Source: Gemmatimonadaceae bacterium
GTDB lineage: Bacteria; Gemmatimonadota; Gemmatimonadetes; Gemmatimonadales; Gemmatimonadaceae
Assembly: GCA_036003045.1 (NCBI GenBank)
Contig: DASYSS010000046.1
Span: 1-64,000 of the forward strand
Direction: 5' to 3'
DNA: 64,000 bases
The first letter of the stretch is position 1, and each line of letters starts with the position of its first letter. The position numbers and the translations under genes are program-made. The notes under the pieces were generated by a model. That model was not told where the DNA came from. It worked only from the letters and a program-made list of their open reading frames with translations, and did not search any database. This document shows, piece after piece, positions 1-8,825 of this stretch.

Positions 1-86
1 GCTCCGGCCGGCACGACGGCCGCGATGCCGAGGACCACCATGGCGCTGCGCCAAACAACACCAAGACCCGGAAGGATCACGAGCAT
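1..86 (-). CDS. 5' end of an unknown membrane or secreted protein (runs off the left edge)
   Basis: Only about 28 codons are visible. The translation is strongly hydrophobic (MLVILPGLGVVW followed by a second hydrophobic run), consistent with a signal peptide or first membrane segment. An AGGG element abuts the ATG at 86 and sits at a better distance from the in-frame GTG at 80, so the true start may be the GTG. The gene lies downstream of ychF on the same strand with about 220 nt between them. The family cannot be recognised from this fragment. Confidence 0.35.
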   Translation of the reverse strand, partial: MLVILPGLGVVWRSAMVVLGIAAVVPAG

Positions 87-307
87 TCCCTGAGGTAGGG
101 CGGCGGTCGAGATCGCCGCTAAGGGATACTACGCTTGCGGCCGGAAATGGGTTCAACAACCACTTGTCGGCGTTCGGTCCGCTTCCACCCGGACGATTAA
201 ACACGAGAATCGGAAAGGGCAACTGCCGCCGCCCGCCCGACGCCGAGCTCTTTGCGCGAGCCGCGAATGTAGCCGTTCTAGACGGCCTCGAGCGATCGAA
301 GGCGAGC

Positions 308-1414
308 TCAGACGTTGAATCGAAACAACATCACGTCGCCGTCGTGAACGACGTACTCCTTACCCTCGGAGCGGACGACGCCCCTTTCGCGCGACCCTTT
401 CCACCCGTCGTTGGCGACGAAATCCTCGTAGCCCACCGTCTCGGCCCGGATGAATCCGCGCTCGAAGTCGGTGTGGATCACTCCGGCCGCCGCGGGCGCC
501 GTGTCGCCCCGGTGGATCGTCCAGGCGCGGGCCTCCTGCTCGCCCGCCGTGAAATAGGTCTGCAGCCCAAGCAGGTGATACCCGGCGCGAATCAATCGAT
601 CGAGACCCGCAGACTCCAAGCCGAGGGACTCGAGGAAGGCTTTGCGGTCGTCTTCCGGAAGATCGGCCAGCTCCGCTTCGATCTTGGCGGAGAAGGGAAC
701 CACCTCGGCTGGCTCTCCGCTTTCGGCGACGGCGCACCGCAGCTTCGCGATGTGCGTGCCTTCCTGCTCGCTGCCCGAGAGCTCCGCGTCGGTGACGTTC
801 GCGGCGTAGAGCACCGGCTTGAGCGTGAGCAGCGACAGCGGCGCGAGCACGCGGCGATGGTCGGCCGACAGCTTCGCATGCCAAAGCGCGCGTCCTTCCT
901 TCAACTCGGCGTTCGCCGCCTCGAGGGGTCCCAGCTCGGCGAGAGCTTCCTTGTCGCCGGTCTTCGCGGCGCGCCGCACGCGGTCGAGACGCTTTTCGAC
1001 GATGCTCAAGTCGGCGAGCGCGAGCTCGAACTCGATCACTTCGCGATCGCGCACCGGATCGACCGCACCCATCACGTGCAGCACGTCGTCGTCGTCGAAC
1101 GCGCGCACGACGTGCACGACCGCGTCGGTCTCGCGGATGTTGGCGAGGAACTGGTTGCCGAGTCCTTCGCCCTGCGACGCGCCTTTCACGAGGCCGGCGA
1201 TGTCCACGAACTCGACGACGGCCGGCACGACGCGCTCCGGGCGCACGATGCGCGCGAGCACGTCGAGACGCGGATCCGGGACGTTGACCCGGCCGACGTT
1301 GGGGTCCTTGGTCGCGAACGGATAGTTGGCGGCAAGCACGCCCGCCGACGTCAGCGCGTTGAAGAGAGTAGACTTGCCGACGTTCGGCAGTCCGACGATT
1401 CCGAGTTTGAGCAT
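308..1414 (-). CDS. ychF: Redox-regulated ATPase / ribosome-binding GTPase-like protein YchF
   Basis: A 368-residue protein of normal length for YchF (OLA1 subfamily of Obg-like P-loop NTPases). The N-terminus carries the P-loop GLPNVGKST. The NVxE-type base motif (YAANVTDAE) marks the family, which prefers ATP over GTP. The C-terminal TGS domain is represented by the segment around QTYFTAGEQEARAW, GVIHTDFERGFIRAE and the final VMLFRFNV. YchF binds the large ribosomal subunit and is linked to oxidative-stress responses. The ATG follows the pth stop codon with no gap (TAAATG), so the two are translationally coupled. The order prs-rplY-pth-ychF is common in bacteria. Confidence 0.97.
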   Translation of the reverse strand: MLKLGIVGLPNVGKSTLFNALTSAGVLAANYPFATKDPNVGRVNVPDPRLDVLARIVRPERVVPAVVEFVDIAGLVKGASQGEGLGNQFLANIRETDAVVHVVRAFDDDDVLHVMGAVDPVRDREVIEFELALADLSIVEKRLDRVRRAAKTGDKEALAELGPLEAANAELKEGRALWHAKLSADHRRVLAPLSLLTLKPVLYAANVTDAELSGSEQEGTHIAKLRCAVAESGEPAEVVPFSAKIEAELADLPEDDRKAFLESLGLESAGLDRLIRAGYHLLGLQTYFTAGEQEARAWTIHRGDTAPAAAGVIHTDFERGFIRAETVGYEDFVANDGWKGSRERGVVRSEGKEYVVHDGDVMLFRFNV

Positions 1415-2008
1415 TTATTCTTCGCTGCCGTTTTCCGTCGTTCCGGTAAATCGATTCAGCACCGGCGTGATGCCGTGCGACGTCCACAGCTCCAGCGCCT
1501 GCGTCAGGGTCGGCATGAGCGCGCGGACGACATCCGATTCCTGTTTGGCGAAGTTGTCGAGCACGAAGTCGCTCAGGTCACCGCGCCGCCGAGGATCGTC
1601 GGGCGCGATGCCGATGCGGAGACGGGCGTAGTCCTGCGATCCCACCGCAGCCTCGATGCTCTTGAGGCCATTGTGCCCGCCGGCGCTTCCGCGGGCGCGA
1701 AAACGATATCGCCCCAGCGGCAGTGCGACTTCGTCCACCACGATCATGAGGTCCGACGCCGCCGACCAGGCGGGGCGGCGCAGATACGACCGGAGCACCG
1801 ACCCGCTGAGGTTCATGTACGTCTGCGGCTTGACGAGGCGAACGCGCGCGCGGCCGACCGAACCGGTCGTGACGCGCGCTTCTCCGTCGCGCTTCCACGG
1901 CTCGAAACGCCACACGTCGGCGAGGTGGTCGACGACCCACCAGCCGACGTTGTGCCGCGTGCGCTCGTATTCCCGTCCGGGGTTTCCGAGCCCGACGATG
2001 ACTTTCAT
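1415..2008 (-). CDS. pth: Peptidyl-tRNA hydrolase
   Basis: A 197-residue enzyme that frees tRNA from drop-off peptidyl-tRNA in the cytoplasm. The family start MKVIVGLGNPG is exact. The catalytic and binding residues are present: Asn9 in GLGNPG, His19 in TRHNVGW, the Asn of TYMNLSG, the Asp of VVDEVALP and the Asn of GGHNGLKS. The frame stays open upstream, and an in-frame GTG at 2095, 8 nt past the rplY stop, would add 29 residues. Neither start has a clear Shine-Dalgarno site. The ATG is chosen because it matches the family N-terminus. The gene lies between rplY and ychF in a conserved translation cluster. Confidence 0.95.
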   Translation of the reverse strand: MKVIVGLGNPGREYERTRHNVGWWVVDHLADVWRFEPWKRDGEARVTTGSVGRARVRLVKPQTYMNLSGSVLRSYLRRPAWSAASDLMIVVDEVALPLGRYRFRARGSAGGHNGLKSIEAAVGSQDYARLRIGIAPDDPRRRGDLSDFVLDNFAKQESDVVRALMPTLTQALELWTSHGITPVLNRFTGTTENGSEE

Positions 2009-2103
2009 GGCTTCGGCGTCGAGTTCGTCGGGGCGGACCGCCGCTTCGGGGTCCGCCTTCGACGATCGTGCGCGCCCGAACAGGAATCGGAGCACGACGC
2101 CGA

Positions 2104-2772
2104 TTACTTGGCCTCTTCTTCCTCCTCTTCCGCCTTCGGCTTGCGGATGAGCTCCGGCTCCGCCGCCGCCGCCGGCTCGGCACCCTCGACCCCCGGCGTC
2201 GGCTCCTCGATCGCTGCGGCGGGCGCGGTGCAGACGCACACCGTCGCGCCTTCGTCGTCGAGAACCTGCACGCCTTCGGGCAGCGTCAGGTCGCGCACGT
2301 GGATGCTGTGGCCGATCGTGAGCGGCGTGACGTCGACTTCGACGTGATCCGGAATGAGGGACGGGTCGCAGCGCACGGACAGCTCGTGCATCGTCTCGGC
2401 GAGGATGCCGCCGGAGTTGCGGACGCCGTCGGCCGTTCCCGTGAAGCGGATGCGCACGCTGACGGTGACCTTCTCACCGGCGACGAGCTGCTGGAAATCG
2501 ATGTGGAGGATGTTGCGTCGCACGGGATGCCGCTGGACCTCGCGGATCAGCGTGCGTGCCATCGCGCCATCCACCGCCAACTCGATGACCGTGCTCGCCG
2601 CTGAAATCGTGCCGAGCAGACGCTCGACCTCGCGTCCTTCGAGCGAAAGCTTTTGCGGCTCACGGCCGTGGCCGTAGATGATCGCGGGGATGTTGCCACC
2701 CTGCCGGAGCTTGCGCGCCGAGCCCGTGCCGGTCTCGTCGCGCGACGTTGCCTTCAAAGATGCTGTTGCCAT
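2104..2772 (-). CDS. rplY: 50S ribosomal protein L25, general stress (Ctc/TL5) long form
   Basis: A 222-residue two-domain L25 that binds 5S rRNA. The N-terminal L25 domain is recognised by TGTGSARKLRQGGNIPAIIYG, followed by the TL5/Ctc C-terminal beta domain (about residues 95-190). The C-terminal tail is low-complexity and acidic (PKAEEEEEEAK), which is common in long Ctc proteins. Its position directly between prs and pth is the classic ctc location. The 158-nt leader upstream carries short GGGTGGAC repeats close to the prs stop. Confidence 0.95.
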   Translation of the reverse strand: MATASLKATSRDETGTGSARKLRQGGNIPAIIYGHGREPQKLSLEGREVERLLGTISAASTVIELAVDGAMARTLIREVQRHPVRRNILHIDFQQLVAGEKVTVSVRIRFTGTADGVRNSGGILAETMHELSVRCDPSLIPDHVEVDVTPLTIGHSIHVRDLTLPEGVQVLDDEGATVCVCTAPAAAIEEPTPGVEGAEPAAAAEPELIRKPKAEEEEEEAK

Positions 2773-2905
2773 TTCTGTTATTTCCGTCGAATTGCCTGAC
2801 CATCGCAGCCCGCCCGCGCCGTCCGTCTACTCTCGGGAAGCTGCGTCTTCCCTACCATGTGACTGCGCGAGTTCCAACACTCCTACGCACTACTCGTCAA
2901 TGCCG

Positions 2906-2928
2906 GTCCACCCGTCCACCCGTCAACC
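2906..2928. repeat. Short tandem repeat GTCCACCC in the prs-rplY spacer
   Basis: Two exact 8-bp copies (GTCCACCC) are followed by a degenerate third (GTCAACC), immediately after the prs stop codon. A related run of three CGGTCCAC units occurs at 43571-43594, also in a spacer. No function is evident, and replication slippage is a sufficient explanation. Confidence 0.6.
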
Positions 2929-2930
2929 TG

Positions 2931-3914
2931 CTAATCGAACAACGAACTCACCGACTGCTCCGCGTGCGTGAAGCGAATCGCCTTTGAAAGCAATTCGCCG
3001 ACCGACAACACGCAGAGCTTGTTGGGACGCCGCTCTTCCGGGATCGCGATCGTGTCGGTGACCGCGACTTCCTTGATCGGCGCGTCGTTGAGGCGCGACC
3101 GCGCCGGTCCGGAAAGCAACGCGTGCGTCGCACAAATATAGATGTCTTTCGCGCCGAGGTTTCGGAGCGCGCGTGCGGCCTCCGTCACGGTCCCGGCCGT
3201 GTCGATCATGTCGTCGACGAGGATACAATCGTGGCCCTCGACCTCGCCGACCACGTTCACCACTTCAGAGACGTTCGGCTGCGGGCGCCGCTTGTCGATG
3301 ATGGCCAGTGTCGCGTTCAAGCGCTTGGCGAACCCGCGCGCCATCTTCGCCGACCCGACGTCCGGCGCGACGACCACCGGCTCGTTGAGCTGCATTCTTC
3401 GATAATGCGCCGTGAACACCGGCATCGCATAGAGATGATCGACGGGAACGTCGAAGAACCCTTGCAATTGGTGCTGATGAAAATCGATCCCGAGCACGCG
3501 GTCCACGCCGGCGGCTTGGATCATGTTGGCCATCAACTTCGCGCCGATCGGCACGCGAGGCTGATCTTTGCGATCCTGCCGCGCGTAGCCGTAGTAGGGC
3601 ATGACGCAGGTGATCCGCGCCGCCGATGCGCGGCGCGCCGCATCGATCAGCAGCAGCAGCTCCATCACGTTTTCGGCCGGCGGATTCGTCGGCTGGAAGA
3701 TGAAGACGTCGTTGCCGCGGACGTTTTCGTCGATGCGCACGGAGATCTCGCCGTCGGCGAAGCGGCCCAGGTTCACGCGACACAGGTCCACGCCGAGGTT
3801 GCGCGCGATCTCCTCGGCGAGCGGCCGGTTGGCGGTCCCGGAAAGCAGCTTGAGGCCGTGGCTCGGTACGGCTAATCCATCCATGCGCGGCGCTGGGGCT
3901 TGGGCGGTAAGCAT
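2931..3914 (-). CDS. prs: Ribose-phosphate pyrophosphokinase (PRPP synthetase)
   Basis: A 327-residue cytoplasmic enzyme that makes PRPP from ribose 5-phosphate and ATP. Diagnostic motifs are FADGEI, the ATP flexible-loop region YYGYARQDRK, the DFHQHQLQGFF segment and the PRPP-binding loop ILVDDMIDTAGT. Compared with typical Prs, about 12 extra residues precede GLKLLSG. An in-frame Met at residue 11 (MDGLAVPSHG) is a possible alternative start. It sits downstream of ispE and tRNA-Gln and upstream of rplY. Confidence 0.97.
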   Translation of the reverse strand: MLTAQAPAPRMDGLAVPSHGLKLLSGTANRPLAEEIARNLGVDLCRVNLGRFADGEISVRIDENVRGNDVFIFQPTNPPAENVMELLLLIDAARRASAARITCVMPYYGYARQDRKDQPRVPIGAKLMANMIQAAGVDRVLGIDFHQHQLQGFFDVPVDHLYAMPVFTAHYRRMQLNEPVVVAPDVGSAKMARGFAKRLNATLAIIDKRRPQPNVSEVVNVVGEVEGHDCILVDDMIDTAGTVTEAARALRNLGAKDIYICATHALLSGPARSRLNDAPIKEVAVTDTIAIPEERRPNKLCVLSVGELLSKAIRFTHAEQSVSSLFD

Positions 3915-3995
3915 CGAACGAGCGAGGTTGGCTGAAAGCTGGCGCGGGGGCGGACGAAACGCGCGTCCATTTCAATGCCGTTGGGCTCGCGTCAT

Positions 3996-4065
3996 TGCCC
4001 CCGGTGGATTCGAACCACCATTCTCGGATCCAAAGTCCGATGTCCTGCCATTGGACGAGGGGGCA
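3996..4065 (-). tRNA. tRNA-Gln (anticodon TTG)
   Basis: The minus strand folds as a cloverleaf. The 7-bp acceptor is TGCCCCC/GGGGGCA, the D stem GTCC/GGAC, the anticodon stem TCGGA/TCCGA with loop CTTTGGA (anticodon TTG, reading CAA), and the T stem GGTGG/CCACC with loop TTCGAAT. No CCA is encoded. It lies between ispE and prs on the same strand, a placement seen in many bacteria. Confidence 0.96.
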
Positions 4066-4079
4066 GCGAGCCTTGAAAG

Positions 4080-4964
4080 CTACCGATCGACCGTCACTCG
4101 TTCAACTCGATCGCTCGTCCGCGTGGTGATGACGCGCACATCCGCGCCGAATCCCAAGGACGCCACGTCCGGGGCCGACTCGAAGATGCCGAATACGGTC
4201 GATCCGGAGCCCGCGAGCATCGCGATGGACGCGCCGGCGCCCAGCAGCCGCTCGGTCAGGGTGGCGATCTCCGGGTGGCGCCGGGCGACGACCGCGGCGA
4301 AGTCGTTGTGCGCGGACGACGCCGCGTCATCCCAGGTCGCCACCGGCTCGGCCAGACCAGGCCGCGGTCTGTCGGACTGCGCGGACCGGTCGGCATCGAG
4401 CCAGGCGTAGGCGTCGGTGGTCGAGATGCCAAACGACGGTACCGCCAGCACGATGGCCCGCGGTTCGAGCGGGCGAATCGGCTTCACGCGATCGCCGCGT
4501 CCGGACCCGAGCGCCATCGGCTCGTCGATGGTCATGAACGGAACGTCGGCGCCGAGCCCCGAGGCGATTTCGGCGAGTCGCGGGCCGAGCGGCGTAGGCG
4601 AGAGGGCCTCGAGCGCCCGCAGGACCGCGCCGGCATCGGCGCTACCGCCGCCGAGCCCCGCGCCCGCGGGGATTCGTTTGACGAGGTCGATCGAGAACCC
4701 GGAAGGCCATCCCGCTGCGTCGGCGTACGCGACCGCGGCACGATACGCGAGGTTCTTTTCGTTCGGTCCGAGCCCGCCAAGCGGGAGCGAAGGACCGCTG
4801 ACGGCCAGGGATCGGCCGGGGGACTCCCGAATCGCAACGTCGTCGGCGAGATCGATACGGAGAAAGGCGGTCTCGAGTGCGTGGTATCCGCGAGCGTCCC
4901 GCTCGAGCACGTCGAGGAAAAGATTGATCTTGGCTTGCGCCGCGACGCGAGCGGAGGCGTTCAA
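4080..4964 (-). CDS. ispE: 4-diphosphocytidyl-2-C-methyl-D-erythritol kinase
   Basis: A 294-residue GHMP-family kinase of the non-mevalonate (MEP) isoprenoid pathway. It phosphorylates CDP-ME at the 2-hydroxyl. The N-terminal AQAKINLFLDV, the glycine-rich ATP loop GAGLGGGSADAG and the C-terminal MLAGSGSTVFGIF motif are all present. The start is a TTG that overlaps the stop of the upstream membrane-protein gene by four bases (TTGA), with no ATG or GTG near the family N-terminus. It is the first enzyme gene of the ispE/tRNA-Gln/prs/rplY run. Confidence 0.94.
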   Translation of the reverse strand: MNASARVAAQAKINLFLDVLERDARGYHALETAFLRIDLADDVAIRESPGRSLAVSGPSLPLGGLGPNEKNLAYRAAVAYADAAGWPSGFSIDLVKRIPAGAGLGGGSADAGAVLRALEALSPTPLGPRLAEIASGLGADVPFMTIDEPMALGSGRGDRVKPIRPLEPRAIVLAVPSFGISTTDAYAWLDADRSAQSDRPRPGLAEPVATWDDAASSAHNDFAAVVARRHPEIATLTERLLGAGASIAMLAGSGSTVFGIFESAPDVASLGFGADVRVITTRTSDRVERVTVDR

Positions 4965-5980
4965 TCGGCGGCGTCGGGCGTCGGATCGACGCGCATGTCG
5001 CCGAGCGAGAGGCCGAGCTGCAAGGCGTAGTACCCGCCGATGAGTGTGATCGGGATGTACGAGGCGATGTGGAAGAGAAGCGCCCACGTCGTCGCCTCGG
5101 ATTGGCTGATGCCGTAGAGCGACAATCCGATCGCCGCGCCCACCTCAAAGGGTCCGAAGAAGCCGGGCGCCGACGGAAGCGCCACGAGGATGACGATGAT
5201 CCCCTGAACGATGAGCGTGGCGACGAAAGTCACGTGGACGCCAACCGCCAAAAACGCCAGCCAGAACGCCAGCGGTTGCACGAGCCAATGAGCGAGCGTC
5301 CAACCGAACACCGCGGCGAAGTGCCCCGGCGTCTTCAAAACACTGAGCCCTTCCGAAAACCGCGCGAGCATCTCAGCGCCCCGCCGTTCGACCGTAGGCG
5401 ACACGCGTCGCGCAACCAACTCGAACGCTCGAATGAGAGTTTTCGGAAAGAATACGAGAATGTAGAATGCGACCAGCAGTGCCACGGCCCCGCCGACCAC
5501 GAGCCCCGCGGCGTGCGTTAGAGAATATCCGCCAATGGTCGTGCTGGGGTTGAAGTGGGCGAGTGAGACGCCGATCGCCAGCAAGACCATGACGACGATT
5601 CCGTCGAAGACCCGGTCCACGGCCACGGAGGCGAGCGAGGTCGAGAAACTGACCGAGGGGATCTGGCGCGTGAGCGCAAGTGGTCGCGCCAGCTCGCCGG
5701 CTCGCAGTGGAATCACGTTGGTGACCATCACGCCGATGGCGGTGGCTCGCCAGAGCGGACCGAACGGAAGGTTCGGCGCGACGGGATCGAGGATCGTTTT
5801 CCAACGTCTCGCGCGGAGCGGAAACATGCACGTCGCGACTGCGGCGCTGAGAATCAACAACCAGTAATTCGCATCGCGCGCCATCGCGCGCGCTCGCGAC
5901 AGGTCGAGATTCCGAAACGCGAAGTACAAGAACGCGATGCTGACGACGATCCCAAGGACGGCACGCCAGCCGAACTTCAT
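4961..5980 (-). CDS. Lysylphosphatidylglycerol synthase transmembrane-region (UPF0104/flippase-like) membrane protein
   Basis: A 339-residue polytopic membrane protein with about eight hydrophobic segments. It resembles the LPG_synthase_TM family, the flippase half of MprF-like proteins, and has no soluble synthase domain. Characteristic segments are LRARRWKTIL and a NVIPLRAGELARPL loop, plus a glycine/proline-rich FALPSAPGFFGPFE-type segment (here VALPSAPGFFGPFEVG). The ATG at 5980 has GGAG 9 nt upstream; a TTG at 5986 is a weaker alternative. The gene begins right after the stop of the pseudo-HPt gene and overlaps ispE. The lipid or isoprenoid substrate is unknown. Confidence 0.8.
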   Translation of the reverse strand: MKFGWRAVLGIVVSIAFLYFAFRNLDLSRARAMARDANYWLLILSAAVATCMFPLRARRWKTILDPVAPNLPFGPLWRATAIGVMVTNVIPLRAGELARPLALTRQIPSVSFSTSLASVAVDRVFDGIVVMVLLAIGVSLAHFNPSTTIGGYSLTHAAGLVVGGAVALLVAFYILVFFPKTLIRAFELVARRVSPTVERRGAEMLARFSEGLSVLKTPGHFAAVFGWTLAHWLVQPLAFWLAFLAVGVHVTFVATLIVQGIIVILVALPSAPGFFGPFEVGAAIGLSLYGISQSEATTWALLFHIASYIPITLIGGYYALQLGLSLGDMRVDPTPDAAD

Positions 5981-5986
5981 TTCCAA

Positions 5987-7519
5987 TTACTCCGTGCGGG
6001 CGAGATCGATCAACTCGAACAGCTCGTCGAGCGCCGCCTTGTTTGCCGCGCTGCCGCTCTGGCGCATCTCGTCGCGAAGCTCGGCGGCACGATCGAGCGC
6101 GGCGCGTCCGCGATACAACAACGACCCGATCGGCACGAGCGCGTCCTCCGGAATTTCGACGGCGGCGGCAAGCGGCTGCCCGCCGAGAGACTCGATCGCC
6201 AAGACCGCCGAATCGAGGAGCGCAGCCACGCGCGCCGGTGTACGCCCCCGCGGCGACTCGAGCGGCGCGCGAAGCGGCGGCGGCGCGGACGATATCGGCG
6301 CTGACGGCGTCGGCGCGCGCGTCGCGGTCTTGTCGGCGATCTGTCGAAGCCGCGTGCGCAGATCCGTCCCCGGCGCGGTCGCATCAGTAAGGGCGGCGGC
6401 GACCGAGTTGAGATCGTCGAGCGTGCGCCCGTCGAGCTGCGTCAATGCCTCGATTCGCCGGCCGATCAACGTCGCGACTTCGGTCTCACCGAAGCTCTCG
6501 GCGGCCGCCTGCAAAGCACGCAACGCGCGGCGGAGGTCGCGTTGCGAGCGCGCCAAGCCGGATGTGTCCCTCGACTGGCGCGCCGCGGCCACGACCTGGC
6601 GAAGGTGCTCACCCTGGCTGACCAGCTCGAGACGGAATCGCTCCGACGCGGACGTCGGTGGCGCCGACGCGGCGGACACGACGCCCTCGCTCTCTCCATA
6701 GAAGAGCTCAGCGATCGGGACGACGCGCTCACGCTCGCTCGTGCTGGCGCTCCAATTGTCGAGCGCGGCATCGAAGACGTCGCGAGTCTGGCTCGGCGCG
6801 TTGACGTCGCCGCCACCGCGCATCGCGGCGGAGAGCGTTCGTAAATGTGCGGCCGCCGCCTCGAGAAGTGCGCGCGCTTGCGGCGTCATGCCTTCGCTTC
6901 CGGTTTCCAGGCCACGCGCTGCGTCTTCCGTGGCCTCGAGCGCGTCGGCGAGCGGCCCGACGCTCGACACGCCGGCGACCCCGCGAAGCGCGCGAACGCG
7001 CTTGAGCACGTTGGCCGCCGTGCCCATGTCACCTGGCCGAGTCGTGAGAAGCTCGAGGCCCGCGGCGATGTTCGCGGCTTCGCCGGCGAGGAACGGCGCG
7101 GCCGTGGCCGTCGCTGCGCTGGCTGCCGCGGCAGCGCTCGCGGCGCGAGGCAGATACTTCGCGAGCTCCGAGGTGCGCGCCCGGGCCCGGGCATCTTCGG
7201 CCGGCGACCAGGAGCGAACGGAGTGGAGCAACACCTTGAGGTCGTCTACCGCCGAGACCAAGGCGCCGCGAAGCGCGGGCTCCCAGCGCAAAGCGCCGTC
7301 CTGCAAAACGCGCCCGACGCGCTCGAGGGCGGCGGCAACTTCGGCGAAGGGACCCAGCTTGGCCATGGTGGCCGTACCGCGCAGGGCGCGCGCCGTTCGC
7401 TGGAACGCGGCGCTGTCCGGCCCCGACGCGCCGGCGCTGAGCAGAAGGCCGTCCAGCTGCTCGACGTATTCGCTCGCTTCAAGGATGAAGAACTCGAGAA
7501 AACCCGCAGGTGCGGTCAT
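5987..7519 (-). CDS. Protein with tandem histidine-phosphotransfer-like (pseudo-HPt) domains
   Basis: A 510-residue, Ala-rich, helical, apparently cytoplasmic protein. Residues 1-100 resemble the P1/HPt domain of CheA-type kinases (FFILEASEYVEQLDGLL, then the helix with ARALRGTA), but the phospho-accepting His of the HxLKG motif is replaced by Arg44. A second unit at about 145-235 repeats the same motif (RVRALRGVAG) with Arg176 at the His position. A third, weaker unit lies around residues 300-360 (RRALRALQAAAESFG). No kinase, receiver or DNA-binding domain is visible. The function is unknown; it may be a docking or sequestering partner of response regulators (inference). It abuts the downstream membrane-protein gene. 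Confidence 0.55.
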   Translation of the reverse strand: MTAPAGFLEFFILEASEYVEQLDGLLLSAGASGPDSAAFQRTARALRGTATMAKLGPFAEVAAALERVGRVLQDGALRWEPALRGALVSAVDDLKVLLHSVRSWSPAEDARARARTSELAKYLPRAASAAAAASAATATAAPFLAGEAANIAAGLELLTTRPGDMGTAANVLKRVRALRGVAGVSSVGPLADALEATEDAARGLETGSEGMTPQARALLEAAAAHLRTLSAAMRGGGDVNAPSQTRDVFDAALDNWSASTSERERVVPIAELFYGESEGVVSAASAPPTSASERFRLELVSQGEHLRQVVAAARQSRDTSGLARSQRDLRRALRALQAAAESFGETEVATLIGRRIEALTQLDGRTLDDLNSVAAALTDATAPGTDLRTRLRQIADKTATRAPTPSAPISSAPPPLRAPLESPRGRTPARVAALLDSAVLAIESLGGQPLAAAVEIPEDALVPIGSLLYRGRAALDRAAELRDEMRQSGSAANKAALDELFELIDLARTE

Positions 7520-7576
7520 CCGTCCTCCGAGTGATCCGATTGCCTTCCCCTCTCTCCGCGTCCGAGCGCCAGCAAG

Positions 7577-8305
7577 CTAGAAAGTCGCTCGGGCCGCGTC
7601 CATCGCCTGTCGCAGCTCGCGAACTGCCTCCGCCAACCCCGCGATGATGGCGCGGCTTATAACCCAGTGTCCGATGTTTAGCTCCTCGATCTCCGGGATC
7701 GCAGCGACCGGGCCCACATTGTCCGTCGTGAGCCCGTGCCCCGCGTGCACCGCCAACCCAATCGACGCCCCGTAGCCCGCCGCGTCACGGAGATCGCGGA
7801 GCTTGCCCGGATCGTCGGCGGCGTGGGCATAGGCGCCTGTGTGAAGCTCGATGGCTGCCGCGCCGGCGGCGCGCGACGCTTCGACCGTCGGCCGATCGGG
7901 TCCGACAAAGAGGCTGGTGCGGATTTTCGCCGCGTTTAGCCGGGCTACCCCGGCGGCGATTCGGTCCTTCTCGCGGAGCACGTCGAGGCCACCTTCAGTG
8001 GTGATCTCCTCGCGGCGCTCGGGCACCAGGGTGACCTGGTGCGGACGAAGACGGAGCGCGATGCCGATCATTTCGTCGGTGCAGGCCATCTCCAGATTGA
8101 AGACCGTCGAAACTGTTTTTGCGAGACGGTCCACGTCGTCGTCTTGGATATGGCGGCGATCCTCGCGCAGGTGCGCGGTGATCCCGTCGGCGCCCGCCCG
8201 CTCGCAGACGACGGCTCCTTCCACCGGATCGGGATAGGTCGATCGGCGCGCTTGGCGGATCGTGGCGATGTGGTCGACGTTGATGTAAAGGCGCTGGTGG
8301 AGCAT
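7577..8305 (-). CDS. pdxJ: Pyridoxine 5'-phosphate synthase
   Basis: A 242-residue TIM-barrel enzyme of the DXP-dependent vitamin B6 pathway. It condenses 1-deoxyxylulose 5-phosphate with 3-amino-2-oxopropyl phosphate. Conserved segments include LYINVDHIATIRQAR at the N-terminus, ITAHLREDRRHI, VTLVPERREEITTEGG and the phosphate-binding AVHAGHGLT with NIGHWVISRA near the end. The length is normal. It may be co-transcribed with the pseudo-HPt gene 57 nt downstream. Confidence 0.97.
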   Translation of the reverse strand: MLHQRLYINVDHIATIRQARRSTYPDPVEGAVVCERAGADGITAHLREDRRHIQDDDVDRLAKTVSTVFNLEMACTDEMIGIALRLRPHQVTLVPERREEITTEGGLDVLREKDRIAAGVARLNAAKIRTSLFVGPDRPTVEASRAAGAAAIELHTGAYAHAADDPGKLRDLRDAAGYGASIGLAVHAGHGLTTDNVGPVAAIPEIEELNIGHWVISRAIIAGLAEAVRELRQAMDAARATF

Positions 8306-8346
8306 CCGGTCTCTGGTCCCAGGTCTCCGGTCACAGGGGGGGTGGT

Positions 8347-8817
8347 GTGAGGAAAGTAATCACGGCGGTAATCGCGCTTTCGACTCTCGCGGCGTGTTCG
8401 TCGTCGGCTCCGACGCCCGCCCCGCGCCCAACGACATCCGCGTCCAGCGGCAATTCGGGATCCGACGGAGCGCCGGACGCGACGAGCGCGGTCCGCGGAT
8501 TCATGGCGGCCGCCAAGCTCCAGAGCGTGCAATCGCTCGCGCTGTGGTGGGGCGATACGCAGGGACCCACGCGCGACTTGATCGCGAAGGACGAGCTGGA
8601 GAAGCGCGAGCTGATCATGCTCAAGTGCCTCAAGCACGATCGCTACGCCGTCGTCGGCGAAGCGCCGACGGAGGGCGGTGCGCGCGACGTGATCGTGAAC
8701 GTCATGTATCGCGATGCCGAGAATACGACGCATCTCACCGTCGTCGCGGGGCCGCACAGCCGCTGGTACGTGCAGAACGTGGACCTCAAGCCGCTGCATT
8801 CGATCTGCGTCGCGTAA
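8347..8817 (+). CDS. Small predicted lipoprotein of unknown function
   Basis: A 156-residue protein starting at GTG. It has a short signal peptide ending in a lipobox (STLAAC), then a Ser/Pro/Thr/Ala-rich linker. The mature region (about residues 50-156) has an alpha/beta pattern with one Cys pair and the segment MLKCLKHDRYAVVGEAP. It resembles secreted NTF2-like or DUF4878-type folds in length, but no family can be named with confidence. It is the first plus-strand gene after pdxJ and is divergent from it by 41 nt. Confidence 0.6.
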   Translation: MRKVITAVIALSTLAACSSSAPTPAPRPTTSASSGNSGSDGAPDATSAVRGFMAAAKLQSVQSLALWWGDTQGPTRDLIAKDELEKRELIMLKCLKHDRYAVVGEAPTEGGARDVIVNVMYRDAENTTHLTVVAGPHSRWYVQNVDLKPLHSICVA

Positions 8818-8825
8818 CGACGCGG

